Source: Diplosphaera chodatii (taxonomy: Eukaryota > Chlorophyta > Trebouxiophyceae > Prasiolales > Stichococcaceae). From it: DNA of 64,000 nt. Below are positions 12,467 through 23,503 of this stretch, piece by piece. The position numbers and the translations under genes are program-made. The stretch spans positions 434,001 through 498,000 of the forward strand of contig JAALGY010000043.1 of the NCBI GenBank assembly GCA_032358165.1. Reading direction: 5' to 3'. The notes below the pieces were generated by a model that worked only from the letters and a program-made list of their open reading frames with translations, was not told the DNA's origin and searched no databases. Numbering within the stretch: the stretch's first letter is position 1; each line of letters begins with the position of its first letter.

Positions 12467-15400
12467 ATGTCGCTCGCGGCAGGCTTGGCCGTGCAGCTGC
12501 GGTATGCTGCAGTGGCAGTGCTGTTGCTAGCAGCGTCAGCAGCTGCGCAGTCGCAGTCAGTGACGCAGCACCACAAGCAGCCCACCAGGGCGGGCTTCTA
12601 CACCTACTCTGCGCTGGCGGGCAAGTCGGTTGCCAAGACCAAGCGCATCCCTTTCATTGCCACCCCGCTGAACGGCCAGGTGTACGCGCAGCTGCTGTAC
12701 TACAGCAAGGTGCGCGCGATCCTCTGGGCAGTCGCACACAAGGCGTCCGTGCCAGTGTGTACATGCATGACAATTGCGACGGCACTACAGATGCTGCCAC
12801 GTCATGCTGAGGACCCTCACTGCATGCTGTGGCTCCCTCGCAGCCCGGGAAGGCAGACCTCATCATCGCTGCAACGGAGACGAACCACATCACCGCCGTG
12901 TACGCCGGCACCGGCAAGGTGCTGTATGACAGGGTGCTGGCGCCGCCGATGGTCTCGTCCAAGCTGCCCTGCGGCAACATCGGGCCGGCCTACGGTATCA
13001 CAGGTAAGCGGCAATCGTCGAGCTCCTGCCGCTGCTGTGCAGTGGCTTGCTGCGGACTCGTTCCTGGGCGTCCCCACGTGCATATGCTGCAAGAATCACA
13101 GCTGCCGTCCCTGCTGCGCAGGCACCCCGATCATTGACGCCGCAACCAACAGCCTCTATGTTGCCGCCATGAGCACCCCGGATGGCGGCAAGACGACCCA
13201 ACAAGTTTGTACCTATTTTAACCTTTGCAGACACATCGTTTTGATATTGACAAGCCCGCACTGGTTGAATGAACGTTGTTTCACTCACCGCACAGACTTG
13301 CTTTGCTAGAAGTAGAGCAACACACGATCTTGCCGTAGTGCCATTAATTATGTTGTGAATGCAGCTGATCTGGCGTGTGGACGTGTACACTGGGAAGATC
13401 ATATGGGGGGTGGACGTCGCCAAAAGTGAGTGGTGGCCTCCTGCGCAGTGATGACGATGCAATCCTGGCGTGTTGCACAGTGCACGACCACGCGTGCTTC
13501 CGTCTCACAATGAGAGCGCTCTCACACAACATGCTACAGGCACTCATCCACTAGGGTTGACCTGACAGCCACGACCATATTTGCTCGCAGCATTGAAGGC
13601 GAAGTTTGGCGCGATCTTCACTGCCAATGTCCAGAACCAGCGGGGCGCACTAGCTATCATCAGCAACCGGGTGCCTACGCACCCTTCCTGCTGCGTCGAC
13701 TAAGATATCAGCAACAACTGTGTCACACCATGTGTCAATCCAACACCTGTTGAGACCGACCAATGACTGCTGTATCAGTGTTCCTTGCGCCTGTGCAGCT
13801 GTTCGTGCCATATGGAGGGCTGGCTGGAGACTGCGGACCATATCGCGGGCGAGCGCTGGGGTCCCAAGGGTGCAGGACACTGCATTCGCCGCTCATTCAC
13901 TTGTGATGTTGCGTGGGATGCCTGATCAGCACCGTGCAATGGCCTGCAGCTATGTGGTGAGCGTTTCGCTGGCAGTTGCGGCGGCCAAGGTTCCATCCAC
14001 AATGACCTACTACCGCACCAGCGGCGCCCGCGGAGGTGGGGTCCCGTCAATGTACACCGGGCCGCCATTTTGCTACAACACTGTGCTGTACAGCTATACA
14101 GCTATGACCGATCGCTGTCAATGCCAGTCCGAACAGTCCTGAGGATGCGCCTGCCTGGCACGCCCCAACATATGCCGACACTGTCCAGCAGACTTGGACT
14201 AAACGTGCATGACTGACCAGGGTCCACCTCTTTGTGCAGGCATCTGGACGCCCGGCGGCGTGTCGACTGACGGCACCTACGCATACGTCAGCACCGGCAA
14301 CACGCTGACAGGCAACTACTGGCAGGAGGGGAACGCGGTGCTGCGGCTGACGTCAGCGCCCAAGTTCCGCAACATCACCTCCGACTACTTCCGGCCCGCC
14401 AACTGGTCAGCCTCGTACTGCTGCAGAGAAGCGGCAAAACAGCTGACTGCAAACTCTGCTGCCCGCTCCTGGTGTTGCTTGATGCTATCAATGGTTGTTG
14501 AAAAGGTGCCCTTGAGCTGCAGGAAGGACTATGACAACAGAGACATTGATCTGTGCGGCAGCCACCCGGTTCTGTTCGACTACAACGGGTGCGCTTCCAG
14601 TGAGGGCAGCCAGGGGCAACAGAGTCTGCGTCACTCCTGACTGCCCTGCGACTTTATCGTGCGTTTGAGAACTGATCTGAGGTGCGACTGTGCAGGCGCA
14701 AGATTGTTGCGCAGTTCGGCAAGGATGGCATCGGGTGCGCACTTCGTCATCCAGGCACAGTCATGTCTGAGGTCCTGCAGCCTGTTGCACCCAGCCACGC
14801 GGCAGGTGCTCCAACTCCTATAACCACAACCAGCCAACTTCTCCCCCCACAAAGCCTTGGCACGGATGCTGCAGATACCTCATCGACAGAAACAATATGA
14901 AGACCGCCTTCTTCACGCGGAAGCTGGCGACCGGCACCCTGATCAGTGCGCCGGCCGTGTACACCGGCACCGACAAGCAGACATACATTGTGCTGAAGGT
15001 GGGGTCGCTAATTACGTTGGGGCTGCTGCCCAATATCCTGCTCCAAAGTGTCACAAGCTAAGTGATCTGCATTGGCCGTGCGGTGGATGTAACCTGTTGT
15101 GCTGTGAGCACCACGACGCACAACAGCTGCGATTCAGTTGGTGTCTGGAGTGCACGTGCCAACGACCACTGCCTCTGATGCTTCTGCCACCCTTTCCAGT
15201 TTCGACACTTCCGTGGCCTGCATCCCCGCAGGGCAATGGCCTGATGTGTCCGGGCGGCAAAGCTGGCGACATGATGGCCGTCCGCATGCAGGCGACCAAG
15301 CCCAACCCCTCGTTCGTCATTGCATGGTGCGCCGAGCACAGAGTGTGACAGACCCACGTGCGCAGCATGGCACGTACTGTCTGGCGCACTGCACTGGTGG

Positions 15401-15895
15401 AGGACTGTGTGAAGCTTGAGTCTGATTGTGTCGATTGGTTCCATAAAGGTGCGCGTCGGGCGTTGCATCTGGCTCGCCGATGGCCACGGCAGCGAATGCA
15501 GGCGGCACCGGCGCAGCAGTCTGGTCTGCCAGCACCGACGACCCCGGGAACCGCCTGCGTTCATTCAGCAGCACAACCGGCGCGCTGCTGTTTGACAGCG
15601 GACCCCTGGGGAGCGTCGCCAGGTGTGTGTCCGGACTGCCATTCATGCTTGCTTGTCGCCTGTCACTACCCTCAAGGTGCTGCCCCTTACCTGCAGTGTG
15701 CATTGGCTCTGGTACCCTGCTATGGCACATGGGACCTTGGTGCAAACCTGTTCCTCTGGACGAACAACCTCAGCAATTCTGACAGCTTGAGACTGGAGTT
15801 CCCCTGCATGCAGGTTCCACTCGCCAATCATGTCCAACGGACGCATGTACATCGCCGCTGGCGGCCGACTGCATGGCTGGACCATTGGCGGCTGA
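12467..15895 (+). CDS. Secreted PQQ-type beta-propeller (quinoprotein-like) protein
   Basis: Fourteen exons close in frame to 502 residues: 12467-12709, 12844-13003, 13122-13204, 13365-13425, 13591-13670, 13799-13848, 13950-14035, 14240-14405, 14523-14588, 14696-14734, 14875-14998, 15232-15326, 15449-15622 and 15814-15895. The first ~28 residues form a signal peptide (hydrophobic AAVAVLLLAASAAA), suggesting secretion. Propeller-blade motifs repeat: AGTGKVLYD, YTGKIIWGVDV, GGIWTPGGVSTDG, STGNTLTGNYW and STTGALLFDSG. These match PQQ-repeat quinoproteins of the alcohol or polyvinyl-alcohol dehydrogenase type, which oxidise alcohols or sugars outside the cytoplasm. I cannot show that PQQ- or Ca-binding residues are present, so it may be a non-catalytic propeller. 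One intron (13849-13949) uses a GC donor. A TGTAA element, the usual green-algal poly(A) signal, occurs at 16241. Confidence 0.85.
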
Positions 15896-16352
15896 TGACA
15901 GGGTGATGTTGACCCTACCCATCTTGTCGACCAGGAAGTCAAGCCAACACAGCGCTTGTGTGCGCTCTGTGAGAACGCTGTGTTATGCAAAGCATGGGAA
16001 CTGCCAAACCGTGCACGAAACGAAGGTGTAGTCGTATCGCATTCATATCGAAGTTGTCTACTGCATGCAGTGATGTTCGCAGCTGCGTGAAGTAGATTGT
16101 GACATGAACACCTGATGTCTATTGTGTGTGGGATTGCTGTCATTGATAGCCGCTAGACTACGTACTGTCTTGCGCGTACAACTGGAGACACATTGAAGCG
16201 GTGCTATGTCACTGCTGATTCACGATTTATTTTTGCCTGCTGTAAACTGTTGCCCGCTGCCAGCGAATGATACAATGGAGACAGGTTCGACTACAATACA
16301 AATGCTCAGAGAGCCAAAATGTGTATACAAAGCTGCCACATAGATTCCAACA
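15896..16352. other. Convergent 3' untranslated region
   Basis: This 457-bp stretch separates the stop codons of the PQQ-type gene (+) and the transporter gene (-). No coding exon is recognisable. A TGTAA at 16241-16245 is a candidate polyadenylation signal for the plus-strand gene. Confidence 0.5.
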
Positions 16353-19300
16353 TCACTGCTCTGTTCGACCCTCCTCCACGCTTTGCGCGATGTCCTCCCT
16401 GGGGTTTGTGTTCGGCACCAGCCTCAACAGAGCCAGCGGCGCTAGGCTGGAAAGCGTGCAGACCAGCACCTGCAGGGGCCAGGCCCAAACATTGACCAGG
16501 AATGCACCCTCCTGTTCTGACTGCATGTGCCTTCCCAAAAGCGCAAGCAACGACAACCACGGCAATGCTACACATAACAGCAGCAGCAACCCCTGCCAGG
16601 GCAGTCACCCAAGTCGGGGCGTCGGCCCCAAAACACCCTGCGCTCACCAGGGGCGCGAGGTTGGTGAAGTCTTTGCCATCCACGCCCAGCGCGCGTGTGA
16701 GCAGCGACCCCAGGAAGGAGCCGACAAACGAGCCGCCGTTCAGGATGCTCATCAGCGCTGCAAACAGCGTCGCTTCCACGCCCTGCGGTTTTCAGCGGTG
16801 AAGGTTCTGACCCTAAATCACATGCATGGAACACCTTGAGCCGTCGGCTGACCAGGATATGCTGTCATTGATGCATGTGTCGATCCGGTGTGGAAGGGCA
16901 CACGAGTGACGCCCACCTCGGGGCACAGGCGCGCGGCGAGCACCAGGATGGGCATGAAGCTGACCTGCTGGGCAGAAGGGCACGGGAGTGACGCCAGCCT
17001 TGGGGATTGACTGACAAGGGTTCTGAAAACCTTGCTTGGCTTGAGCTTGATAACTGACCTGCCCCAGCACCGTCAGCACCACGCTGTCCCCCAGCACAAA
17101 GTACTCGTTGCTGATGCCCAGCTCCCGGTTCAGCCCTGCGTCGGGTGCCGCATGATCAGCGGTCTGGTTGCATACACGTGCTGATTGACGACTGCAGCCC
17201 TCAGGTGCTGGCCAGATCGGCAGTGGTGTCCACCTGTGATGAGCACGAGCTGGGTGAGGCCGAGCGCTGTCCCAAGAACCGCTGTCCAGAAGAACATCCT
17301 CCGCAGCGGCACCTCCTGCACACACCCGTGGAGCAGCGATGAGAGCACAGTGTAGTCTGCCACGTTTTGTACCACGCTTCACACACCACGATGTGATCAG
17401 CAGGGCAGGCAGGGTGGTCGTGTGGCACCTTCAGCAGGAAGTTGTACGTGCCAACGCCCGCCAAACTGGCCAGACTGCATAGGGTAAGCAGATGGTAAGC
17501 CTAGTAGATGGCAACTCGCATCCTGCAGGGCACAATTGTATCGAGAGCACTGGACTGCAGCCCCTTTACCTGCCTAGGAGCCGGATGCGGCCCATGAACT
17601 CAGCGTCAAACCCTAATGAATTGGTGTAGAAGTAAAACATAGCTGTGTCTGCAGTGGGCGTCGCCTGCATAGATGATACAGTGTCAGCATGTAGGTGTTT
17701 GCAGCTTGCAAGGAAGGCACTGCACCCGGCCGCAGATGAGGGCACCTGCCAGAGGAAGACGAAGGTGGCCGGAAGCAGGATGCCAGACTGCACGATGGCG
17801 TCCCCCAGCGCCCGCGTCTGGTCCTTCAGCCGCCGCCAGAGCTCCGATGCCGGCGGAACTGCAGCGAACTTACTATCGTCACGGCGACAATTTGATCATG
17901 GGAGGCCTCAAATATACTTCGGCAACAGCTGATGTCTGGGGATACATACTGAAAGTCTGCACAGGAGTGGCGGCAGATGGAACATGAGGAGAGCATCACT
18001 TGCACGCTGCGTCCTGCTCGCGACGACGGGCTTCTCGTCGATGAGGAACGCGCTGACACAAACCAGCAGCGGGAATACGGCCGTGGCTGCAAAGACGCTG
18101 CGTGTCCCCCAGGCCGCAACCTGCATAGTGCAAGTGCACCTGCGCTCGGGTCTGTTGTTCCCCGCATGCATCTGCACAAGCTGCAGCGTGCAGAGGCACG
18201 TGTCACAGTGCAGTTGAAGGTGCTAATATGCTGTGCACGACCCGCACCAGCGAGCCGGAGAAGTAGGCGGATGCCACGCCACCCACTGCCGAGGACGCCC
18301 AGCACAGTGACTGCAGGGACCCTGCTGTCGACTGTGCAGAACAGGAGCACGATCAACCACCATGCCACAAACGCCAAGCAGCATTACATGGGCATGTGCG
18401 GCGCTTGGCATGCAGCAGAAAACTACATCGATCAAAGGGGGTGCACAAGGGCGCATCCTTGCCTGCGGTTCGCCGCGTGAGCGCTCCACCACAATGGAGT
18501 CCACCACGACATCGCTGCAGGCGGTGCCCAGGCTGCCCAGCATCATCCACGCAACCGCTGATGTGGGGTTGTTGACCACCATGGCCATCGCCAGCCATGA
18601 TGTGGCGCCTGCAGTCATCTTAGGCTGTGACATGTGCGGCTCAGGGTGTGCAACGTATGGCATAGCACGGCAACACCATGCATTCGCGCCTCACCTAGTG
18701 CGCCCGTCAAAATCAGGTACGACCTCCTCTTGTACCCAAAGAGGGGGACGCTGTCAGACAAGAATCTGCAGCATACAGAGGACAATTACTTCACAATGAT
18801 CTCGTGTCCCTCATATCCCTGTTGCATGCTGCAGGTGGTCCACCCACCCGTAAACTGGTTTGATGACCCATGGGGCGGCAGCAATGCCACTGAGGATGCC
18901 GACCTGTGTGCAAAATAGCAGTGCTGAGCATCCTCGACACTAAGTGTGGGTGTGTGCAATCTGTTGCAGGCAACGACAGTCCATACCGTGGCAGGGTCCA
19001 GCTGCAGTTCGTCCTTCAGGAAGAATGAGACCGCGAGCCTGGCAAGGCCTAGAATGCCTTGTACAAGGTACACTGCATTTGGACGCACATGGGGTCTGAC
19101 GAACGCTCAAATGGAGATTTGCTGGCACCTTGCAGACTTGGGGGACCGAGCAATCAGTCCACCCAGCCAGTGAAACTGTGTGCGGTTTACCGAGCGCAAT
19201 TGCGATGAGTTCTGGTGACAGCTCCAGCCCCGCTACTCGGCCAGGCTTCTTCCTGCCTTTGCTGCCAACACTGTTGATGTTGCCGCTGCTGCTGCGCGTC

Positions 19301-19545
19301 TTGAGTGCTTGCCGCTCCAGTTCCATGTCCGGCATGCTCTCCTTGTGCTCAGTGGGTGGTAAGCCCGGCTCAACAGATGCGGTGGTGAGCCGGCTAGACC
19401 GTATCCGCATGCCCGGGGACCGACCACAGCGTGCCTGCTGCAGCCTCCTTGGACGCAACGACAGCAGGCCAGCTACATCGTGCAAATCCTGCGTTTTTGT
19501 GAACGCTGATGCATTTCTGAAGGATCTGCAGCCAACCTGCGGCAT
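16353..19545 (-). CDS. Folate-biopterin transporter family protein (plastid FBT/BT1 type)
   Basis: A multi-exon minus-strand gene starting at ATG 19545-19543. The N-terminal ~100 residues are Ser/Arg/Leu-rich with few acidic residues early on, resembling a plastid transit peptide. Family hallmarks follow in order: [20 protein letters not shown] (about 19.05 kb), [17 protein letters not shown] (18.5 kb), ATFVFLWQ (17.75 kb), [13 protein letters not shown] (17.64 kb), [10 protein letters not shown] (17.45 kb), LGTALGLTQ (17.27 kb), [17 protein letters not shown] (17.1 kb) and [16 protein letters not shown] (16.77 kb). This order and spacing match cyanobacterial and plant plastid-envelope folate-biopterin transporters (major-facilitator-like, about 12 membrane segments), which move folates. 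The C-terminus ends with a hydrophobic helix and a short charged tail, stop at 16353-16355. Inner exon boundaries are only partly resolved. Confidence 0.88.
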
Positions 19546-20085
19546 CTGAGGCGTCCCCTTCACTGGCCCTGCAGCATCACGGCAGGTTGCCTGCTAACGC
19601 AAGACCTTTTCCGAGCAGGCAAACATCAGTTGCTGTGAGCACCTGCTCAGGCCAGGGAATGGCATGGCTTCTCCACAGACCCTGTAGCATCGCCATCCGA
19701 GGCCAGGTTCACTCGTTCACAGCCAACTTCGTCTGGATGCTAACACAAATTGGGGGACCCATTGGATGTGATGCTGTTCAGCCAATGACCTAAGCCTTCA
19801 CTCGCCTGTTGTATGGCGAGTGCTTGACATTCAGATGTGCGCATGTTACAAATGATCATCATTTATATGATCTACATCCACTCTACACGCACCCAACAGG
19901 GCAGTCTGTATGTGCTGCATCTGATGTTGTGCATGCGATCGTCATTCTCATGAGAGGCAGCCGATGTGCACACCGACGTCAGACATGACACACAACTGGC
20001 CTTCTGGTAACACATCGAGCAGCTAGCTTGCCGGTGAATGTCCACAAGTAGGTAGCCATTTTGAACAGTATTTCTGCAGATGTGG
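19546..20085. other. Non-coding interval upstream of the transporter and downstream of the IM30 paralogue
   Basis: No coding exon is supported in this ~540 bp. It should contain the promoter and 5' leader of the transporter gene and the 3' untranslated region of the upstream IM30-like gene, since both read leftwards. No distinctive motif was recognised. Confidence 0.4.
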
Positions 20086-21630
20086 TCACCATGTCTGACG
20101 ATCAAACTGATGCTGCAAATCCGCAATGACCCTGTCCACCTTGGCACGCTTCTTCCTGAGCTTGGACGCCGTGAGCGCCTTCCTTGATGCGGCGTCCGTG
20201 ATACAGGCACCATTCATTCCCATCGATACCCGGTCAGCCCTGGCAACTGAAGCCCAACCTACAAGCCATGGTGCCCGCACCTGTATTATAAGCACACAGA
20301 GGCTATGCCGCTGGATAAACAAGCATGTCCAGAAGGGATGCATGAAATTGGTTACCCAGCTGCTCACAGGTTTGAAGCAGAAGCATGCTCACCTTCGCTG
20401 CAGGAATCTGCATGCAGGCTTCTGCCAGCTCCCCCATTATAGCCAACGTAGCACCCACCAGAACGTCCATTGCTGCGTCATGCTCAGCCAGGTCCACCTG
20501 CAGCCTCTCCACTGCCCTCTGCAGTGCAAAATCCGCTGTGACTGATGTTTGGACAAGCCAAACCCTTTGGCGATTTCATGGCTATCGCTTTTATCTGAGT
20601 ACCCTGGATGCGACCTGCGTCTGTTGGGCTTAAGGAATGCCAGCTTGTTCGGACTGCTCGCCACTGTGTGAGAACAGTCACATCCTACCAACAATGCAAT
20701 GTTGGCGCACTGAGGCCCGGCACGAGCAACACGCGGGGTGTGATGCGCAGCTGATAGGTCACCTGGGTGTGGCCACGGTTGCTGACTTGCGTCTGCAGAT
20801 CCTGCTTGTCGCCACCGTAATGTTGCCAAAGCAGTGCAGCCGCCGTATGCTGTGTGTACATGTCCAATCTGACGTTTTCAAAGTCGAGCCACTCCTGTAA
20901 CTGCTTCTTCGATGTTCGCACCTGCATGGTGCAGAGGTGACGAAGTACCAGCGCCTGTAAAAATGCAGGTCAAGGTGCGAGTGCATGCCAACTGCGGCCA
21001 TCAAGCCTTGCTGCGCTGGCAGGCACAGGCGTTTGAAGTGCTGGGACATACATGTGGGAGGCAGTAGCTTGCATCGCACCTTTGTCAGTGCCTTGTACAG
21101 ACACTTCAGGTCACTGCGCACATCGGCCAGCACCTGATCCAGCATGTCATCCGGACCTTCGATAGCGGATGCTGCAGGGGCAATCAGCATGGACACCAGA
21201 TCACATGTCATGTATGCAAATGGAAGCTCACCCTACGACTATCGGCACATACGCTGTTCAAGCAGGTCGCCTGTCAGTGTGCGGCAGGGTCAGATACTGT
21301 GAACCAGCATCGATGCCGTGAAGCATGTGTGCTTGTGTGCATCTACATACCTACTGAATCGCTGTGATAATCAACATATGCCTGACTTGCACGGCTGGCG
21401 CTGTCAAGCAAGCTGGAATGCGCAATGAGCCGGAAGCCCTGGTGTGCAGCCCGACTCCTGGAAGCACTTTGAAATGCTTGATGCTGCGGCTGCTGATACC
21501 CTACCCGCCACCGGCATCGCACGATATGTTCTGCACCACTCAAAGGATCTGCTGAAAGGTTGCTGACTGCTAAACTGCACGGCTGGGCAAGGTGGAGATC
21601 CGTTGGCCTTGCGCTGCGACATGCATTCAC
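20086..21630 (-). CDS. Divergent, intron-rich PspA/IM30 (VIPP1-like) paralogue
   Basis: Exons on the minus strand align in order with the intact IM30 gene next door. An exon ending at 21351 encodes SRASQAYVDYHSDSV; 21171-21080 encodes PDDMLDQVLADVRSDLK; 20921-20763 encodes a coiled-coil stretch with KKQLQEWLDFENVRL; 20518-20393 encodes RLQVDLAEHDAAMDVL and ends IPAAK. These correspond to SRLSRAYVNYYSDAI, VVLDQVLADMRTDVQ and KLRVQLAQHEAALNTL of the neighbour. Phases close across these four exons. The start exon was not found: the first visible exon is preceded by an in-frame stop, so an upstream exon must exist. The C-terminal exon (about 20.27-20.09 kb, Lys/Arg-rich) does not join in phase with my model and lacks resemblance to the IM30 C-terminal half. 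It may be a diverged working paralogue (compare the VIPP1/VIPP2 pair of Chlamydomonas) or a decaying copy. Confidence 0.65.
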
Positions 21631-22315
21631 TTAACATGCGTGCAGGAATGCGCAGCCCGTGCATGCTCGATGCTGTCATGCATGTTGTTTGACCTGGGCT
21701 CCTGCATAACGAACGGTCTTGACTTGACGCGATGAGTTTGCATGCATGCTCACCGATATTCGCCTTGTCAATGTTGAACCCGCAGCACCTTGGAGGCGTG
21801 AGCCTTACTAAGATAGACATGATCAGCGCTCTCGCTGCCCTGCAGGGAGCAGCACCACATGCAAGAGGATTGCAAATTATGGTATCTTCTGCAGGTGAGT
21901 TGTGTTCCAAGTCGCACGGCGTGACAAGGGCATGCCGAGCCATTGCCGGACATCATGGGACAGTCCGAGGTTGAGGGAGCTCAGTAAACAACACGAATCA
22001 CGGTTGAGACTTGTTGCAGATGCAAGCATTGGGCATTCATGTCGCAGAACGGCGTTTGTATGTTGGCCTCGATCTGCTTTGTTTTGCACGTTGTTAGGAA
22101 CAACACACTTGCATCGTAAAAAGTCCGAAGGTGCTCGGCATGTGCAATTGCTACGGTGCATAAGCCGGTGCTGTCCTGAGATCTGCCTACTGTCGTGCCT
22201 AATTGAAGTTGCATCTAGCCCAATCACAGTCGCTGCTTGTACACATCGAGCATAGCGGGTTCAGCCATGGCGGCAACGGTGCTTGGCACCCAAAGACCTC
22301 GTAGAATGCGTCTAA
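21631..22315. other. Interval between the two IM30-family genes
   Basis: Sequence between the 3' end of the intact IM30 gene and the first recognised exon of its divergent paralogue. It should contain the missing first exon and promoter of the paralogue. No convincing open exon with IM30 similarity was found. Confidence 0.4.
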
Positions 22316-23269
22316 TCATGCTGACGCCTTGCGCCGCAGCTCCGCCAGCTCGCCGTCGTCCAGAGCAGCAAAGCGCTGCTCCAGCGCATCATCCGCTGTG
22401 ATGTCCACGTCCACGAAGATGCTGCTCTCCATCTCCGTCGCGATGATCTTGCTCTCAGCACGCTCAAAAGCCGCTACAGCGCTTTCACGTGCGCCGTTTA
22501 GCGAGGACAGGCCTTCTGCACCCTGCAGGGCTTGCTTCGCCTTGGCGGCCGCCCACCGTGCCTTCATTGCAGGGGTCTGCAGGCGGGCTTGCTCCATCTT
22601 GTCCGACATCGCAGAAACAGCTCCTTGCAAAGTGTTCAACGCCGCCTCGTGCTGAGCCAGCTGCACCCGGAGCTTGTCCACCGCATCCTGGCTCGCGCGG
22701 CGGCGCCGGATGGCAGCCCGCAGAACATCGTCCCCAGCGCCAGCACGTGCCGCAGCCTCTGCTCGCTGTGCCCATCTGTTCAGGTCGGCGACCGCAGCAT
22801 CAACCCGCTTCTGCATCAGGTTCCTGGCCGCCATGACCTCGCCAAGCGTCTTGCGCAGCTTCTGCACGTCAGTGCGCATGTCGGCCAGCACTTGGTCGAG
22901 CACGACGGCGGGGTCCTCTGCGGCTGACACTATGGCATCACTGTAGTAGTTGACGTACGCTCGGCTCAGCCGGCTGACCCTGTCAAACATGCTAGACTGC
23001 GCCACCAGCAGCGCGCCACGGCGTGGGGCACCCGCTGCAAGGTTTACGCGCTGTGGCTGCTGCTGCTGCTGCTGCGCTGGGCGCCACAGCACCAGACCCT
23101 CGGTGCCATCTGGGTCTCTGCTGGCAGGTCTCTGGCCTCCAAGCTGTGCAGAGGGACGTGAAATCAAGGTGTGCCGTCCCAGACGAGCCTTGCTGCTGTC
23201 GAGGACACTGCGCCTTGCGGATGTGTCGATGGGCGATCCCAAGCGGAAAGACTTCAGCACTGTCGCCAT
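22316..23269 (-). CDS. VIPP1: VIPP1/IM30 (PspA family) thylakoid membrane-maintenance protein
   Basis: An intronless 317-residue reading frame from ATG 23269-23267. The first ~95 residues are rich in Arg, Ser and Ala with a short poly-Gln run (six CAG-type codons near 23.06 kb) and fit a plastid transit peptide. The remaining ~220 residues are the classic PspA/IM30 coiled coil: a first amphipathic helix (MFDRVSRLSRAYVNYYSDA), then DPAVVLDQVLADMRTDVQ, RAAIRRRRASQDAVDKLRVQ and FERAESKIIATEMES, ending in an acidic C-terminal helix. PspA-family proteins form ESCRT-III-like rings and rods; the plastid member protects or remodels inner-envelope and thylakoid membranes. Earlier TTG and GTG codons extend the frame upstream but the ATG is the natural start. 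The lack of introns contrasts with nearly every neighbour, which could reflect a retrocopied gene. Confidence 0.9.
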   Translation of the reverse strand: MATVLKSFRLGSPIDTSARRSVLDSSKARLGRHTLISRPSAQLGGQRPASRDPDGTEGLVLWRPAQQQQQQPQRVNLAAGAPRRGALLVAQSSMFDRVSRLSRAYVNYYSDAIVSAAEDPAVVLDQVLADMRTDVQKLRKTLGEVMAARNLMQKRVDAAVADLNRWAQRAEAAARAGAGDDVLRAAIRRRRASQDAVDKLRVQLAQHEAALNTLQGAVSAMSDKMEQARLQTPAMKARWAAAKAKQALQGAEGLSSLNGARESAVAAFERAESKIIATEMESSIFVDVDITADDALEQRFAALDDGELAELRRKASA

Positions 23270-23503
23270 ACTGTGGCCAGCACTACGCACACAGGAGATG
23301 AAACGATGCAGATTGTGCCTAGAGAGTGCACAACGGCTCACCTCTGGGACAGCAAGCCAGACACCATGCATGTAGGACAGTCCAAGGCTTTTAAGGAGAT
23401 CCAGGAGAACCCGCCGAGGCTTCGGGCAGCGGGACACCGCAGCAACGGACAGCAGATGCAGCGGACGCTGGCAGCAAGGCAAACAAGCTTGCTCAGGTGC
23501 ATC

